From an uncultured Bacteroidales bacterium (lineage in GTDB: Bacteria; Bacteroidota; Bacteroidia; Bacteroidales; UBA932), in NCBI GenBank assembly GCA_947630665.1, contig CANRID010000001.1:78501-142500 (forward strand): a DNA stretch of 64,000 nt, given 5' to 3'. Below are positions 34,609-43,672 of this stretch, in pieces. Under the pieces are notes generated by a model. That model did not search any database. It was given only the letters and a program-made list of their open reading frames with translations, and was not told where the DNA came from. Within the stretch, counting starts at the first letter, position 1. Every line of letters begins with the position of its first letter. Both the position numbers and the translations under genes were made by a program.

Positions 34609-35640
34609 TCAATATACCGTACACCATCCGAAGATATCGGGTTCTTCGCCGTATTGTATGCCGGTGATTTTGTCATACAGCTTCCGGGATTTCGTACCCG
34701 GCGCACCTGCGTTTTTATATGAGTAGACGACGGTCGGTGCGGCCTGTATGGACGGTTTGTCCTCGATAACGGAAACCGGAGTGATGACTACTGCCGTCCC
34801 GCATTCTCCCGTTTCATCGAATGAGGCCAGCTCTTCCGTCGGGATGGCCCTGCGTTCTACTTTCATGCCCAGATATTCAGCCAGTTGGCACAATGATTTG
34901 TTCGTAATGGAAGGCAGTATCGTTTCCGAATAGGGAGTAATATATGTGTTGCCTTTGACGGCGAAAAAGTTGGAGGAAGAAAATTCGTCTATGTATTTGT
35001 GTTCTTTGGGGTCCAGATACAGAACCGCCTGGTAACCCGCTTTGCCCGCCTGCATGCCTGCGTACAGGGAGGCCGCATAATTTCCACCTACTTTATAGGA
35101 GCCGCTGCCATGAGGTGCGGCCCGGTCGTATTCCCGGGCGATTACCGCTCTGGCGGGATCATCTATTCCGCCCGCATAGGCGCCTACGGGATTTACCAGT
35201 ACCGAGAAGAAAGTTTCGGAAGAGGGTTTCACTCCGAGCTGCGGCCCGACACCGATCAATAGAGGCCGTATGTAAAGGGAAGCGCGGCTGCCGTAAGGGG
35301 GAATAAAGTCCTTGTTTTCCGACACGGCCCGCAATACCATTCCCAGGAACATTTCCTCGGAAGGCGCCTCGATCCCCAGATAAGCGGCGGAACGGATCAG
35401 CCTTCTGGCGTTTTCCTCCGGACGGAAAATTCTTATCTTCCCGTCTTTTCCATAAAACGCCTTCAACCCTTCGAAACATTCCACGCCGTAATGAAGGCTG
35501 GCGGAAAGGGAATCCAGGGTAATGCGGTCATCGGTGCAGCTCTCCACCGGACTCCAACGGCCCTCTTTGTATCTGCTGCACACCATGGTATTTGTTTTTA
35601 TATAGGAGAATCCGAGTTTGCTCCAGTCGATGTTGTTCAT
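34609..35640 (-). CDS. ilvE: Branched-chain amino acid aminotransferase
   Basis: A 343-residue fold-type IV PLP aminotransferase for the last step of Ile, Val and Leu synthesis. Family blocks: SLHYGVECFEGLKAFYGKDG, IFRPEENARRLIRSAAYLGI, YKVGGNYAASLYAGMQAGKA with the PLP lysine in the first part, and FDETGECGTAVVITPVSVI. It is the last gene of the attenuator-controlled ilv operon, 25 bp behind ilvA. Confidence 0.95.
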   Translation of the reverse strand: MNNIDWSKLGFSYIKTNTMVCSRYKEGRWSPVESCTDDRITLDSLSASLHYGVECFEGLKAFYGKDGKIRIFRPEENARRLIRSAAYLGIEAPSEEMFLGMVLRAVSENKDFIPPYGSRASLYIRPLLIGVGPQLGVKPSSETFFSVLVNPVGAYAGGIDDPARAVIAREYDRAAPHGSGSYKVGGNYAASLYAGMQAGKAGYQAVLYLDPKEHKYIDEFSSSNFFAVKGNTYITPYSETILPSITNKSLCQLAEYLGMKVERRAIPTEELASFDETGECGTAVVITPVSVIEDKPSIQAAPTVVYSYKNAGAPGTKSRKLYDKITGIQYGEEPDIFGWCTVY

Positions 35641-35665
35641 TGTTTATAAATTTTTAATGATTTGA

Positions 35666-36931
35666 CTATATCAGAAATTCGAACAGGTCTTTCTTGTCAT
35701 TCAGGTATTCATAGATAATTCCGTGTTCCTCCATGCGCCGCACTAAGGCTTCGAAGTTCTCTTTGCAGGATACTTCTATCCCGATAATGGCCGGGCCCTG
35801 ATCCTTGTTGGTCTTTTTCGCATAGGAAAAATGGGTGATATCATCGTCGGGACCCATTACATCCCGGATAAAAGCCAGCAATGCGCCGGAGCGTTGCGGA
35901 AACCGGATGATAAAATAATGTTTGAGACCTTCGTACAAAAGGGATTTTTCCCGTATTTCCTCGGTGCGGGTAATATCGTTGTTGCTCCCGCTGACGATAC
36001 ACACTATGTTTTTCCCCTTTATCCTCTCCGGACAAAAGCGGAGGGCGGTTATCGAAAGGGCTCCTGCCGGTTCCACTACGATGGCGTTTTTATTATACAA
36101 TTCCAGGATGGTGGTGCAAACGGCTCCCTCGGGTACGGTAATGATATCGTCCAGCACTTCCTTGCAGATGTCGAATGTATATTGCCCCACCTTTTTCACC
36201 GCGGCTCCGTCCACGAATTTATCCACTTTTTCCAGCTCTGTCACTTCCCCTTTTTCTAACGATGCCTTCATTCCGGCAGCACCTGCAGGTTCTACGCCTA
36301 TGATTTTCGTTTCGGGGCTGATTTGCTTGAAATACGCTCCTATGCCCGAGGCGAGGCCGCCTCCGCCTATCGGGACGAAAATATAGTCTATCGTCTGGGT
36401 GCTGTCCTGCATGATTTCCTGTCCGATGGTAGCCTGGCCCTCTATGATTTTGGGATCATCGAAAGGGGGAATGAACGTCTTGCCCGTTTCTTTACAAAAC
36501 TCCATGGCGCTTGCATTGGAAGCATCGAAAGTATCCCCTGTAAGTACGATTTCTATAAATCCGTCCCCGAACATCCTGACCTGTTCGATTTTTTGTTTGG
36601 GGGTGGTAGTGGGCATATAAATGGACCCTTTAATTCCCAAATGCTTGCAGGAAAAGGCGACGCCCTGGGCGTGATTCCCTGCGCTGGCGCATACCACTCC
36701 GTTTGCCAGTTGCTGCGGAGAGAGGCTCCTGATTTTATTATAGGCGCCCCTGATCTTGTAGGAACGCACTATTTGGAGGTCTTCCCTTTTCAGGAGGACA
36801 TTGGCCCCGTATTCCTTGGATAAGTGCATATTGGGCATCAGCGGGGTAGGGGCCAGTATTTCACTTAAGGTCAGTTTCGCTTTGGAAATGTCCTGCAGGG
36901 AGGGAAAGTAACGATTCATCTTCGAACTCAT
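35666..36931 (-). CDS. ilvA: Threonine ammonia-lyase (threonine dehydratase)
   Basis: A 421-residue PLP enzyme making 2-oxobutanoate for isoleucine. The PLP lysine lies in VRSYKIRGAYNKIRSL near residue 58, the glycine-rich loop in FVPIGGGGLASGIGAYF near 187, and SGSNND near 317. A single C-terminal ACT-like domain (from about 335, FIIRFPQRSGALLAFIRDV) suggests the shorter allosteric type rather than the 510-residue biosynthetic form with two ACT-like domains. It is separated from ilvC by one base, so the two are co-translated. Confidence 0.93.
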   Translation of the reverse strand: MSSKMNRYFPSLQDISKAKLTLSEILAPTPLMPNMHLSKEYGANVLLKREDLQIVRSYKIRGAYNKIRSLSPQQLANGVVCASAGNHAQGVAFSCKHLGIKGSIYMPTTTPKQKIEQVRMFGDGFIEIVLTGDTFDASNASAMEFCKETGKTFIPPFDDPKIIEGQATIGQEIMQDSTQTIDYIFVPIGGGGLASGIGAYFKQISPETKIIGVEPAGAAGMKASLEKGEVTELEKVDKFVDGAAVKKVGQYTFDICKEVLDDIITVPEGAVCTTILELYNKNAIVVEPAGALSITALRFCPERIKGKNIVCIVSGSNNDITRTEEIREKSLLYEGLKHYFIIRFPQRSGALLAFIRDVMGPDDDITHFSYAKKTNKDQGPAIIGIEVSCKENFEALVRRMEEHGIIYEYLNDKKDLFEFLI

Positions 36932-36932
36932 T

Positions 36933-37982
36933 TTATTTGCTTCTTTCGGGCCGCAATCCGCGTACGGTTTCTCCTGCGCGCCACATTTCGCTTTCGCGAA
37001 GTTCTTTAAGTTCTTTTTCCAGTTTTTCGCGATAATCCGGCTTGCTGTTGGAATCGATGGAAATCTGCGCTTCGCGTCCGGTCTTTACCTCTTCATATAA
37101 TTCCTTGAATACCGGAAGCGCCGCGTCCCTGAATCTTTTCCACCAGTCGAGCGCTCCTCTCTGTGCGGTGGTTGAACAGTTGGCATACATCCAATCCATA
37201 CCGTTTTCGGCAATCAGCGGCATCAGGCTCTGGCTGAGTTCCTCGACCGTCTCGTTGAAAGCTTCGGACGGAGTATGGCCGTTCTCGCGCAAGGTCTGGT
37301 ACTGCGCCGCAAAGATTCCCTGGATGGCTCCCATCAGGGTACCCCTTTCTCCGGTCAGGTCGGAATAAACCTCTTTTTTGAAAGTGGTTTCGAACAGATA
37401 CCCCGAACCTATTCCCACGCCTAAAGCGATCACCCGTTCATAGGCTCTGCCGGTGGCATCCTGATAAATGGCATAAGAGGAATTCAATCCCCTGCCTTCC
37501 AAGAACAAACGGCGAAGGGAAGTTCCGGATCCCTTAGGCGCTACTAAAATAACATCCGTGTCCGCAGGGGGTACGATGCCGGTACGGTCGTTATAGGTGA
37601 TTCCGAAACCGTGGGAAAAATAAAGGGCCTTGCCCGGAGTCAAATGTTTTTTCACGACCGGCCATACGGCAATCTGTCCCGCATCGGAAAGCAGGTATTG
37701 GATAATGGTGCCTTTTTGGCAGGCCTCTTCTATTTCGAACAGCGTTTTGCCCGGAACCCATCCGTCCGCTACCGCCTTGTCCCAGGTTTTGGAATTTTTC
37801 CTCTGTCCCACGATGACATTGAATCCGTTGTCTTTTAAATTCAGGGCCTGTCCGGGACCTTGCACTCCGTACCCGATGACCGCTATCGTTTCGTCTTTCA
37901 AAACTTCCTTCGCTTTTCTCAGCGGAAATTCGGCGCGGGTAACCACTTGCTCCTCTACGCCTCCAAAATTCATTGTTGCCAT
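36933..37982 (-). CDS. ilvC: Ketol-acid reductoisomerase
   Basis: A 349-residue enzyme converting acetolactate or acetohydroxybutyrate to the dihydroxy acids. The Rossmann loop is AVIGYGVQGPGQALNLKDNG near residue 35, followed by VGQRKNSKTWDKAVADGW. Later blocks are LYFSHGFGI, the magnesium-binding DLTGERGTLMGAIQG, and NEtVEELSQSLMPLI with an acidic ligand. Length sits between class I and class II. It lies 40 bp behind ilvN and one base before ilvA. Confidence 0.94.
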   Translation of the reverse strand: MATMNFGGVEEQVVTRAEFPLRKAKEVLKDETIAVIGYGVQGPGQALNLKDNGFNVIVGQRKNSKTWDKAVADGWVPGKTLFEIEEACQKGTIIQYLLSDAGQIAVWPVVKKHLTPGKALYFSHGFGITYNDRTGIVPPADTDVILVAPKGSGTSLRRLFLEGRGLNSSYAIYQDATGRAYERVIALGVGIGSGYLFETTFKKEVYSDLTGERGTLMGAIQGIFAAQYQTLRENGHTPSEAFNETVEELSQSLMPLIAENGMDWMYANCSTTAQRGALDWWKRFRDAALPVFKELYEEVKTGREAQISIDSNSKPDYREKLEKELKELRESEMWRAGETVRGLRPERSK

Positions 37983-38022
37983 AATTTTCGAATATTTAAT
38001 TTTATCGGTTTTATCAATTTTT

Positions 38023-38262
38023 TCAGATGCTGTAATCCACTTTGGAAATGTCCACGATGTTATTGATCTGATTCACGATCTTTATAATAGAGGACTCGGG
38101 CGCCTGGGCGCAGATTTTATACCGGCTGTTCCCATCCCGGTCTTTGGACAGTATGAAACTTTCCACCGGAATATTCCTTTGTAAATACAACGAGGCGATG
38201 CGGTTCAATATTTCCAACCGGTTTTTCCCGACAGCTGTAACTACGAATTTCTGTGTTTCCAT
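38023..38262 (-). CDS. ilvN: Acetolactate synthase small subunit (single ACT domain)
   Basis: A 79-residue protein, essentially one ACT domain (KFVVTAVGKNRLEILNRIAS, YLQRNIPVESFILSKDRDG). It is the regulatory partner of the catalytic subunit encoded 36 bp upstream. The length resembles IlvM/IlvN-type short subunits rather than the 160-residue IlvH. The glycine-asparagine turn used for valine binding is present in part (VGKNR), so feedback sensitivity is possible but unproven. The gap before it contains one copy of the 9-mer TCCCGACAG at 38289-38297. Confidence 0.88.
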   Translation of the reverse strand: METQKFVVTAVGKNRLEILNRIASLYLQRNIPVESFILSKDRDGNSRYKICAQAPESSIIKIVNQINNIVDISKVDYSI

Positions 38263-38298
38263 GATAGTGTTACATTTATTTTTTTAATTCCCGACAGT

Positions 38299-40026
38299 TT
38301 ATTTGTCGTATTTATCGTAAATTATATCGTCTAACGTGGCGCCTGCCGGAATCATGGGAAATACGTTTTCCTCCTCCAGCACCGCTGCTTCTAAAAAGGC
38401 GGGACCGTCCGTGGAAAAAAGCCACGATACCGCTTCTTCCAGCTCCTGCGGGTCGGTAACCTTGCGGGCGGGGATACGGTATGCCGCCAGGATTTGCTGA
38501 AAATCAGGATTGTCTAAATGAGTAAAAGAATAACGTTTCCCGAAAAACAATTCCTGCCATTGCCGGACCATTCCCAAGTACGTGTTATTCAGCAGGACGA
38601 TTTTCACGCCGATTCCGGATTGCATGACGGTACCCAGTTCCTGGATGTTCATCTGGAACCCGCCGTCGCCCAGAATGGCCACTACATTTCGGTCCGGATT
38701 GCCCGTTTTGGCGCCGATAGCCGCCGGCAGCCCGAATCCCATGGTGCCGAGCCCTCCGGAAGTGATCCAACTCCTTTTATTCTTGAATCTCGCGTATCTG
38801 GCGGCGAACATCTGGTTTTGCCCTACATCCGTAACGATAATGGCTTCATCGCAGGCCGCTTTCGTAATCCGGTCGATTACCTGCCCCATGCGGATTCGTT
38901 TTCCGCCGCCGGATAATTCCGGAGCTATGATCCGCTCATATTCGGCCTCCGCCTCTTTCCGGGCGAATCCGAACCATTCTTCCCGCGGGCGGGATTCTAT
39001 TCCGGCCCGGTTCAGCCTTGCGAGTATATTCTTGGCATCCCCGATAAGCGGAAGATCCGCCCGGATATTTTTATTCACTTCGGCCCGGTCTATCTCTATA
39101 TGTATGATCCGGGCCTTGGGCGCGTATCCGTGCGTTTCTCCGGTTACTCGGTCGCTGAACCTCATCCCCGCCGCGATAATCAGATCGGCTTCCTGGGTCA
39201 TTTTATTGGGCGCTATATTTCCGTGCATCCCCACTTTCCCCACATACAGCGGATCTGCGGAAGGAATGCAGGAAATTCCTAAAAGGGTGGTGGCTACCGG
39301 GATATTGCCACGGCGGGCCAGCTCCGCCAATTCGTTTTCGGCTCCGGAAATGGTAACTCCCTGTCCTGCGATTATCAACGGCCTTTCTGCAGCGTTGATG
39401 GCGGAGGCCGCCCGGGCTATCTCTTCCTCCGAAGCCCCGTCCGCTGCAGCTCTTTTATCTTTCGATACGAGATCTTTCAGCAATTCCGCCTGATCGTATG
39501 CGAAATCGGTCGTTTCCACCTGGGCGTTTTTGGCTACGCTGATTACCACGGGGCCCGGACGGCCGCTGCGGGCGATGTAAAATGCTTTGGCCATTACCTG
39601 CGGAATTTCGTCCGCGCCGGTAATCTGATAACTCCATTTGGTGATGGGAAGCGTGATTCCGATCGTGTCGGCTTCCTGGAAAAAATTGGTTCCCAATTTG
39701 TCCGCATTCACCTGGGCGGTTATGCAGATCAAAGGCGTGGAATCCAGCATGGCGTCCGCAATTCCGGTAACGAAATTCGTCGCCCCCGGCCCGGCCGTGG
39801 CGATACATACGCCCGCTTTTCCCGTGCTGCGGGCATAACCTTCCGCCGCATGTACGGCTCCCTGTTCGTGCCGTACGAGAATATGGTTTATTTGATCGGA
39901 ATAATGATAGAGATCATCGTAAAACGGCATGATCGTACCGCCTGGATAACCGAAAATCGTGTCCGTCCCCTCTGCTATAAGGGAAAGCAACAATGCTTCC
40001 GTTCCTCTTACTTTTTTGCGTATCAT
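38299..40026 (-). CDS. ilvB: Acetolactate synthase large subunit
   Basis: A 575-residue TPP enzyme condensing pyruvate with pyruvate or 2-oxobutanoate. The catalytic glutamate lies in LVRHEQGAVHAAEGYARS near residue 52. The FAD-binding middle is at 190-340. The TPP motif starts at GDGGFQMNIQELGTVM near 445 and continues into NNTYLGMVRQWQ. It follows ilvD by 50 bp and precedes ilvN by 36 bp. Confidence 0.95.
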   Translation of the reverse strand: MIRKKVRGTEALLLSLIAEGTDTIFGYPGGTIMPFYDDLYHYSDQINHILVRHEQGAVHAAEGYARSTGKAGVCIATAGPGATNFVTGIADAMLDSTPLICITAQVNADKLGTNFFQEADTIGITLPITKWSYQITGADEIPQVMAKAFYIARSGRPGPVVISVAKNAQVETTDFAYDQAELLKDLVSKDKRAAADGASEEEIARAASAINAAERPLIIAGQGVTISGAENELAELARRGNIPVATTLLGISCIPSADPLYVGKVGMHGNIAPNKMTQEADLIIAAGMRFSDRVTGETHGYAPKARIIHIEIDRAEVNKNIRADLPLIGDAKNILARLNRAGIESRPREEWFGFARKEAEAEYERIIAPELSGGGKRIRMGQVIDRITKAACDEAIIVTDVGQNQMFAARYARFKNKRSWITSGGLGTMGFGLPAAIGAKTGNPDRNVVAILGDGGFQMNIQELGTVMQSGIGVKIVLLNNTYLGMVRQWQELFFGKRYSFTHLDNPDFQQILAAYRIPARKVTDPQELEEAVSWLFSTDGPAFLEAAVLEEENVFPMIPAGATLDDIIYDKYDK

Positions 40027-40076
40027 GGTAAAAATCTCTTTCTGTTAAATGGTTTTTAATGAATTTGAAAGTGTTT

Positions 40077-41900
40077 TTACACGATGACTCGGACGGCTCC
40101 CTTGTCGGCCGAAGAAACGGCGGCCGCATACGCCTGCAAGGCCCGGCTCACTTCCCGCTGCCGGTTGAGGGGCCGGAAAGCGTCTTTTCCCCGGGCTTCC
40201 ATTTCCTGCCGCCTGCGGGCCAGTTCGGAAGCCGGAACACAAATATTTATTTTTCTGTCGGGTATATCTATTTCCACCGGGTCCCCGTTCTCTATCAGCG
40301 CTATATTGCCTCCCGAAGCGGCTTCCGGAGAAACATGTCCGATGGAAAGCCCCGAAGTGCCTCCCGAAAAGCGGCCGTCGGTAACCAAGGCGCATGCCTT
40401 ATCTAACCGGACGCTTTTCAGATAGGAGGTAGGATAAAGCATTTCCTGCATTCCCGGCCCTCCTTTAGGACCTTCGTACCGGATGATCACTACATTTCCG
40501 GCCTTTACCTTTCCGCCTAAAATCCCCTCCGCTGCCTCTTCCTGGGATTCGAATACCACGGCTTCTCCGCGGAACCGGAGAATCTTTTCATCTACGCCTG
40601 CTGTCTTGACAATACATCCGTCGGGAGCCAGATTACCATACAGAACGGCCAATCCGCCATCCTTCGAGTAGGCATGCGCGACATCCCGGATACATCCTCC
40701 GGCCCGGTCGCGGTCCGTTTCGCCGTAATACCGATTATTGCTTCCCAATACCGTATTATATTGATTGCAGGGTCCCGACAAGTATTTCCGTTCATTCTCC
40801 GCCGTGCGGTTAACCATAATATCGTTCCGGGCGATCGCGTCCGCCAAAGAAGGATAATCCACCCGGGAAACGGAAGTGTCTAAAAATCCTCCGCGGGACA
40901 ATTCTCCCATGATGCCCATGATTCCGCCGGCGCGGTTTACATCCTGTATATGGTATTTGCTGTTCGGCGAAACTTTGCACAGTACGGGAATCCGGCGCGA
41001 AAGGCGGTCTATATCCTGCATGGTGAAATCCACTCCCGCTTCTCCTGCCACTGCCAGCAGGTGCAGCACGGTATTGGTTGAACCTCCCATGGCGATATCC
41101 AGGGCCATGGCATTCGTAAATGCGGCTTTTGTGGCGATGGAGCGGGGAAGCACCTTGTCGTTATCCCCGAAGTAATAGGCCCGGGTATTTTCCACTATCA
41201 GGCGGGCTCCTTTCCGGAACAGCTCTTTCCGGTTTTCATGAGTGGCCAGGATCGTGCCGTTACCCACGAGAGACAGACCGAGCGCTTCCGTAAGGCAATT
41301 CATGGAGTTGGCCGTAAACATACCCGAACAGCATCCGCAGGTCGGACATCCTTCCCTCTCGTAAACTTCCAATTCTTTTTCTGTCAGGGACGGATCCGCT
41401 CCTTTGACCATAATGTCCACCAGATCATATTCTTGTCCGTCTATCCGACCGGCCTCCATAGGACCTCCGGAAACGAAAACAGCCGGAATGTTCAACCGCA
41501 TGGCTGCCATAAGCATTCCGGGGGTTATCTTGTCGCAATTGGAGATGCAGATCATTCCGTCTGCCCTGTGCGCATTGCACATATATTCTACACTGTCCGC
41601 TATCAGATCGCGGGAAGGGAGCGAATAAAGCATTCCCTCATGTCCCATGGCGATTCCGTCGTCTATGGCAATCGTATTGAATTCGGCTGCAAAACAACCC
41701 GATCTTTCGATTTCTTTTTTAATCTCCTGTCCTATTTCATGCAAATGAGTGTGTCCCGGTACGAATTGGGTAAAAGAATTGACTATGGCGATTACCGGCT
41801 GTCCGAAATGTTCGTCCTTCATTCCGTTGGCTCTCCAGAGCGCCCTGGCTCCGGCCATTTTTCTTCCTTTGGTGGAAGTATCGCTTTTTAACGGTTTCAT
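40077..41900 (-). CDS. ilvD: Dihydroxy-acid dehydratase
   Basis: A 607-residue iron-sulfur dehydratase giving the 2-oxo acids of valine and isoleucine. Cluster cysteines are in [18 protein letters not shown] near residue 122 and [20 protein letters not shown] near 193. The C-terminal [20 protein letters not shown] block is intact. It is the first structural gene of the operon. Its start lies 46 bp behind the attenuator hairpin, so its expression depends directly on readthrough. Confidence 0.95.
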   Translation of the reverse strand: MKPLKSDTSTKGRKMAGARALWRANGMKDEHFGQPVIAIVNSFTQFVPGHTHLHEIGQEIKKEIERSGCFAAEFNTIAIDDGIAMGHEGMLYSLPSRDLIADSVEYMCNAHRADGMICISNCDKITPGMLMAAMRLNIPAVFVSGGPMEAGRIDGQEYDLVDIMVKGADPSLTEKELEVYEREGCPTCGCCSGMFTANSMNCLTEALGLSLVGNGTILATHENRKELFRKGARLIVENTRAYYFGDNDKVLPRSIATKAAFTNAMALDIAMGGSTNTVLHLLAVAGEAGVDFTMQDIDRLSRRIPVLCKVSPNSKYHIQDVNRAGGIMGIMGELSRGGFLDTSVSRVDYPSLADAIARNDIMVNRTAENERKYLSGPCNQYNTVLGSNNRYYGETDRDRAGGCIRDVAHAYSKDGGLAVLYGNLAPDGCIVKTAGVDEKILRFRGEAVVFESQEEAAEGILGGKVKAGNVVIIRYEGPKGGPGMQEMLYPTSYLKSVRLDKACALVTDGRFSGGTSGLSIGHVSPEAASGGNIALIENGDPVEIDIPDRKINICVPASELARRRQEMEARGKDAFRPLNRQREVSRALQAYAAAVSSADKGAVRVIV

Positions 41901-41946
41901 TTTATTAGTTTCCTCTATTTTGCTTCCTGTAGATAATTCTATTCTA

Positions 41947-41990
41947 TAAAAAAATTGCCCGCTTTTTGGAATCCACCATTAAGCGAGCAA
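41947..41990 (-). terminator. Intrinsic terminator (attenuator) before ilvD
   Basis: On the minus strand, ttgctcgctt (41990-41981) pairs over ten positions, one of them G-U, with aagcgggcaa (41964-41955). A run of seven T residues follows (41954-41948). This is a canonical rho-independent terminator lying between the leader peptide and ilvD. Confidence 0.88.
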
Positions 41991-42012
41991 CTTTATACTT
42001 AAAATGGATTCC
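41968..42012 (-). promoter_or_regulatory. Antiterminator helix of the ilv attenuator
   Basis: On the minus strand ggaatcca (42012-42005), five bases after the leader stop codon, can pair perfectly over 8 bp with tggattcc (41975-41968). That second arm lies in the loop of the terminator hairpin, while the terminator's 5' arm lies in the loop of this helix, so the two structures exclude each other apart from a pseudoknot. A ribosome at the leader stop would cover ggaatcca and favour termination; one stalled on the Val/Ile codons would leave it free. Confidence 0.75.
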
Positions 42013-42016
42013 CAGA

Positions 42017-42136
42017 TCATTGCCTGATAATAGAAATGACCAGCACCACCAGAATAATGACCACGGGATGATTGCAAATGCTGTTGAGCAAATGCCCCCA
42101 TCGGCGGTTGTTCTGTATGGAAAGTTTTCTATCCAT
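42017..42136 (-). CDS. ilv operon leader peptide (39 aa, Val/Ile/Leu-rich)
   Basis: This short minus-strand frame starts at the ATG at 42136 and stops at TGA 42019-42017. It begins MDRKLSIQNNRRWGHL and ends PVVIILVVLVISIIRQ: 12 of 13 consecutive residues near the end are Val, Ile or Leu. That is the expected sensor for charged branched-chain tRNAs. It lies between a -7 promoter box and an antiterminator/terminator pair ahead of ilvD. It has no similarity to a functional protein and probably acts only by being translated, like E. coli IlvL. Confidence 0.88.
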   Translation of the reverse strand: MDRKLSIQNNRRWGHLLNSICNHPVVIILVVLVISIIRQ

Positions 42137-42184
42137 CTGCAAATGATTTTCGGAATTCCTTTTTCGTTTTCAGTTTCCGAGGGG

Positions 42185-42192
42185 CAAATGTA
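42185..42192 (-). promoter_or_regulatory. -7 box of the ilv leader transcript
   Basis: The minus strand reads TACATTTG, identical to the btuB -7 box. Transcription would start near 42178, leaving about 40 bases before the leader ATG at 42136. A TTTG lies further upstream (42220-42217), but at a spacing longer than usual. The rest of 42193-42427 is A+T-rich and holds nothing else I can name. Confidence 0.55.
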
Positions 42193-42427
42193 AAAAGTTT
42201 TTTTGATTCATGCTAACAAATCGTAAGTTTTTTTTTATTTTTTTAGATGCCGACAAAATAATCCCTGACGCTTATTTGAGGGATGTTTTTTGATAAAATA
42301 TAATTGATTTTTTAATTTTTCTGCCAAATTTGGATCTGATTTTAAAAATATGATTACGATTTGTAACTATTATGAAGGAATATATTACAAAACGAATTGC
42401 CCTTTTTGAAGAATTTTAAATTTTTTA

Positions 42428-42457
42428 TTTGTCGTAGGGAGCTTTTTTGTATTTTTG
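42428..42457 (+). promoter_or_regulatory. Bacteroidetes-type promoter for the GNAT-DUF47-PiT operon
   Basis: TTTG at 42428-42431 and TATTTTTG at 42450-42457 are separated by 18 bases, close to the TTTG-N19-TAnnTTTG consensus. A transcript would start near 42464, about 18 bases before the GTG start at 42482. This is the best-formed promoter in the window. Confidence 0.7.
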
Positions 42458-42481
42458 CACTTTCTTTAAAAAAACTTAAAC

Positions 42482-42985
42482 GTGATTCCTGTTATTTCCG
42501 AAGTCGCCTCGCAAGAAGAGATCGATTTGGTTTCCGCTCTGGCCGATGAAATATGGCACGAGCATTATTCCCATATTTTGGATAAGGGGCAGATCGATTA
42601 TATGATCGGAAAGTTCCAGTCTCCCCGCGCCATTGCCTCTCAGATAAAAAACGGTTACCGGTATTATTTTATAAAGCTCGCCGGAGAACCTGTCGGGTAT
42701 ATGGGAGTCAAAAAGGAAGACCGGTCGTTGTTTTTAAGCAAGTTGTATATTTTGGATAAATTCAGGGGAAAAGGCTATGCGGGCGCCGCTTTTTCATTTT
42801 TGGAAAAATACGCCGCCGACAACGGTCTCTCCTCTATTTGGCTGACGGTAAACCGTCATAATGAAAAAAGTATCGCCGTATATAAAGCCAGAGGCTTTTC
42901 CGCCGTACGCGAAGAGGTTTCGGATATAGGGAACGGCTATGTAATGGATGACTTTATTATGGAAAAGAAAATATTGACAGTATGA
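42482..42985 (+). CDS. GNAT-family N-acetyltransferase
   Basis: A 167-residue acyltransferase with the acetyl-CoA loop in LYILDKFRGKGYAGAAFSFL (the RGKGYA pattern) near residue 95 and the later NRHNEKSIAVYKARGF motif. The acceptor is unknown. The start codon is GTG at 42482; no ATG lies nearby, and the family N-terminus fits. Its stop overlaps the DUF47 gene by 4 bp, so it is part of the phosphate-uptake operon transcript, although its role there is unclear. Confidence 0.88.
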   Translation: MIPVISEVASQEEIDLVSALADEIWHEHYSHILDKGQIDYMIGKFQSPRAIASQIKNGYRYYFIKLAGEPVGYMGVKKEDRSLFLSKLYILDKFRGKGYAGAAFSFLEKYAADNGLSSIWLTVNRHNEKSIAVYKARGFSAVREEVSDIGNGYVMDDFIMEKKILTV

Positions 42986-43635
42986 AGGCATTAGACAGAT
43001 TCTTTCAGTTATTTGTCGTTAAAGAGAAAAAATTCTATCCTCTTTATATAGAACAGGCGGAGATTACGGAAAAAGCGGCGGGACTCTTAGTGGAATTGCT
43101 TAAGGAAGATTCTTATGAAAAGCGCAAAGAGTTAGGTAAGGAAATCAAGAAGAACGAAAGCGAGGGCGATAAAGTGGCGCATACCATATTCGACGAGCTG
43201 TATAAAACGTTCGTAACCCCTTTCGACCGGGCGGATATACAGCAATTGGCGTCCCGGGTGGAAACCTTTCTGGATTTTATCCACGATGCGGCAAAGAAGA
43301 TAGTCATTTATCATCCCCGCAGTATAGACAAGGTGTGGGTCGAGATAGGGGAGTCCATCCTGGAAGATGCGAAAATCCTGTCGGGAATCATGAAAGAATT
43401 GGAATTCCTGTCGGGAAAATCCAAATTCCTTATGCAGAAATGCGAGCGGATCAAGGAAATAGAGCATGAAGTCGATGATCTGTACGAATGTTATATGAGC
43501 AACCTGTTTGAGGTGGAAAAGAACGCCATCGAGTTGATAAAATATAAAAATATCGTTCAGAATCTGGAGGATGCGACCGATAAGGCCAAGGAAATAGGCG
43601 ACTGCGTTAAAACCATTATCGTGAAAATAGGATAG
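42982..43635 (+). CDS. DUF47 (PhoU-like) phosphate transport accessory protein
   Basis: A 217-residue all-helical protein of the DUF47/PhoU_div family (EIKKNESEGDKVAHTIFDEL, FDRADIQQLASRVETFLDFI, IKEIEHEVDDLYE). Members sit beside PiT transporters and are thought to regulate them. It is 37 bp upstream of the PiT gene and overlaps the GNAT gene. It contains two closely spaced copies of the 9-mer CTGTCGGGA (43378 and 43408). Confidence 0.9.
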   Translation: MKALDRFFQLFVVKEKKFYPLYIEQAEITEKAAGLLVELLKEDSYEKRKELGKEIKKNESEGDKVAHTIFDELYKTFVTPFDRADIQQLASRVETFLDFIHDAAKKIVIYHPRSIDKVWVEIGESILEDAKILSGIMKELEFLSGKSKFLMQKCERIKEIEHEVDDLYECYMSNLFEVEKNAIELIKYKNIVQNLEDATDKAKEIGDCVKTIIVKIG

Positions 43636-43672
43636 AGGAGACCGGAAAATTCAATTAAAGATCATTAAGGAT

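Noticed and set aside
38582..39493. 303-residue plus-strand frame opposite ilvB
   Set aside because: Antisense to highly conserved acetolactate synthase; serine/proline-rich shadow without family similarity.
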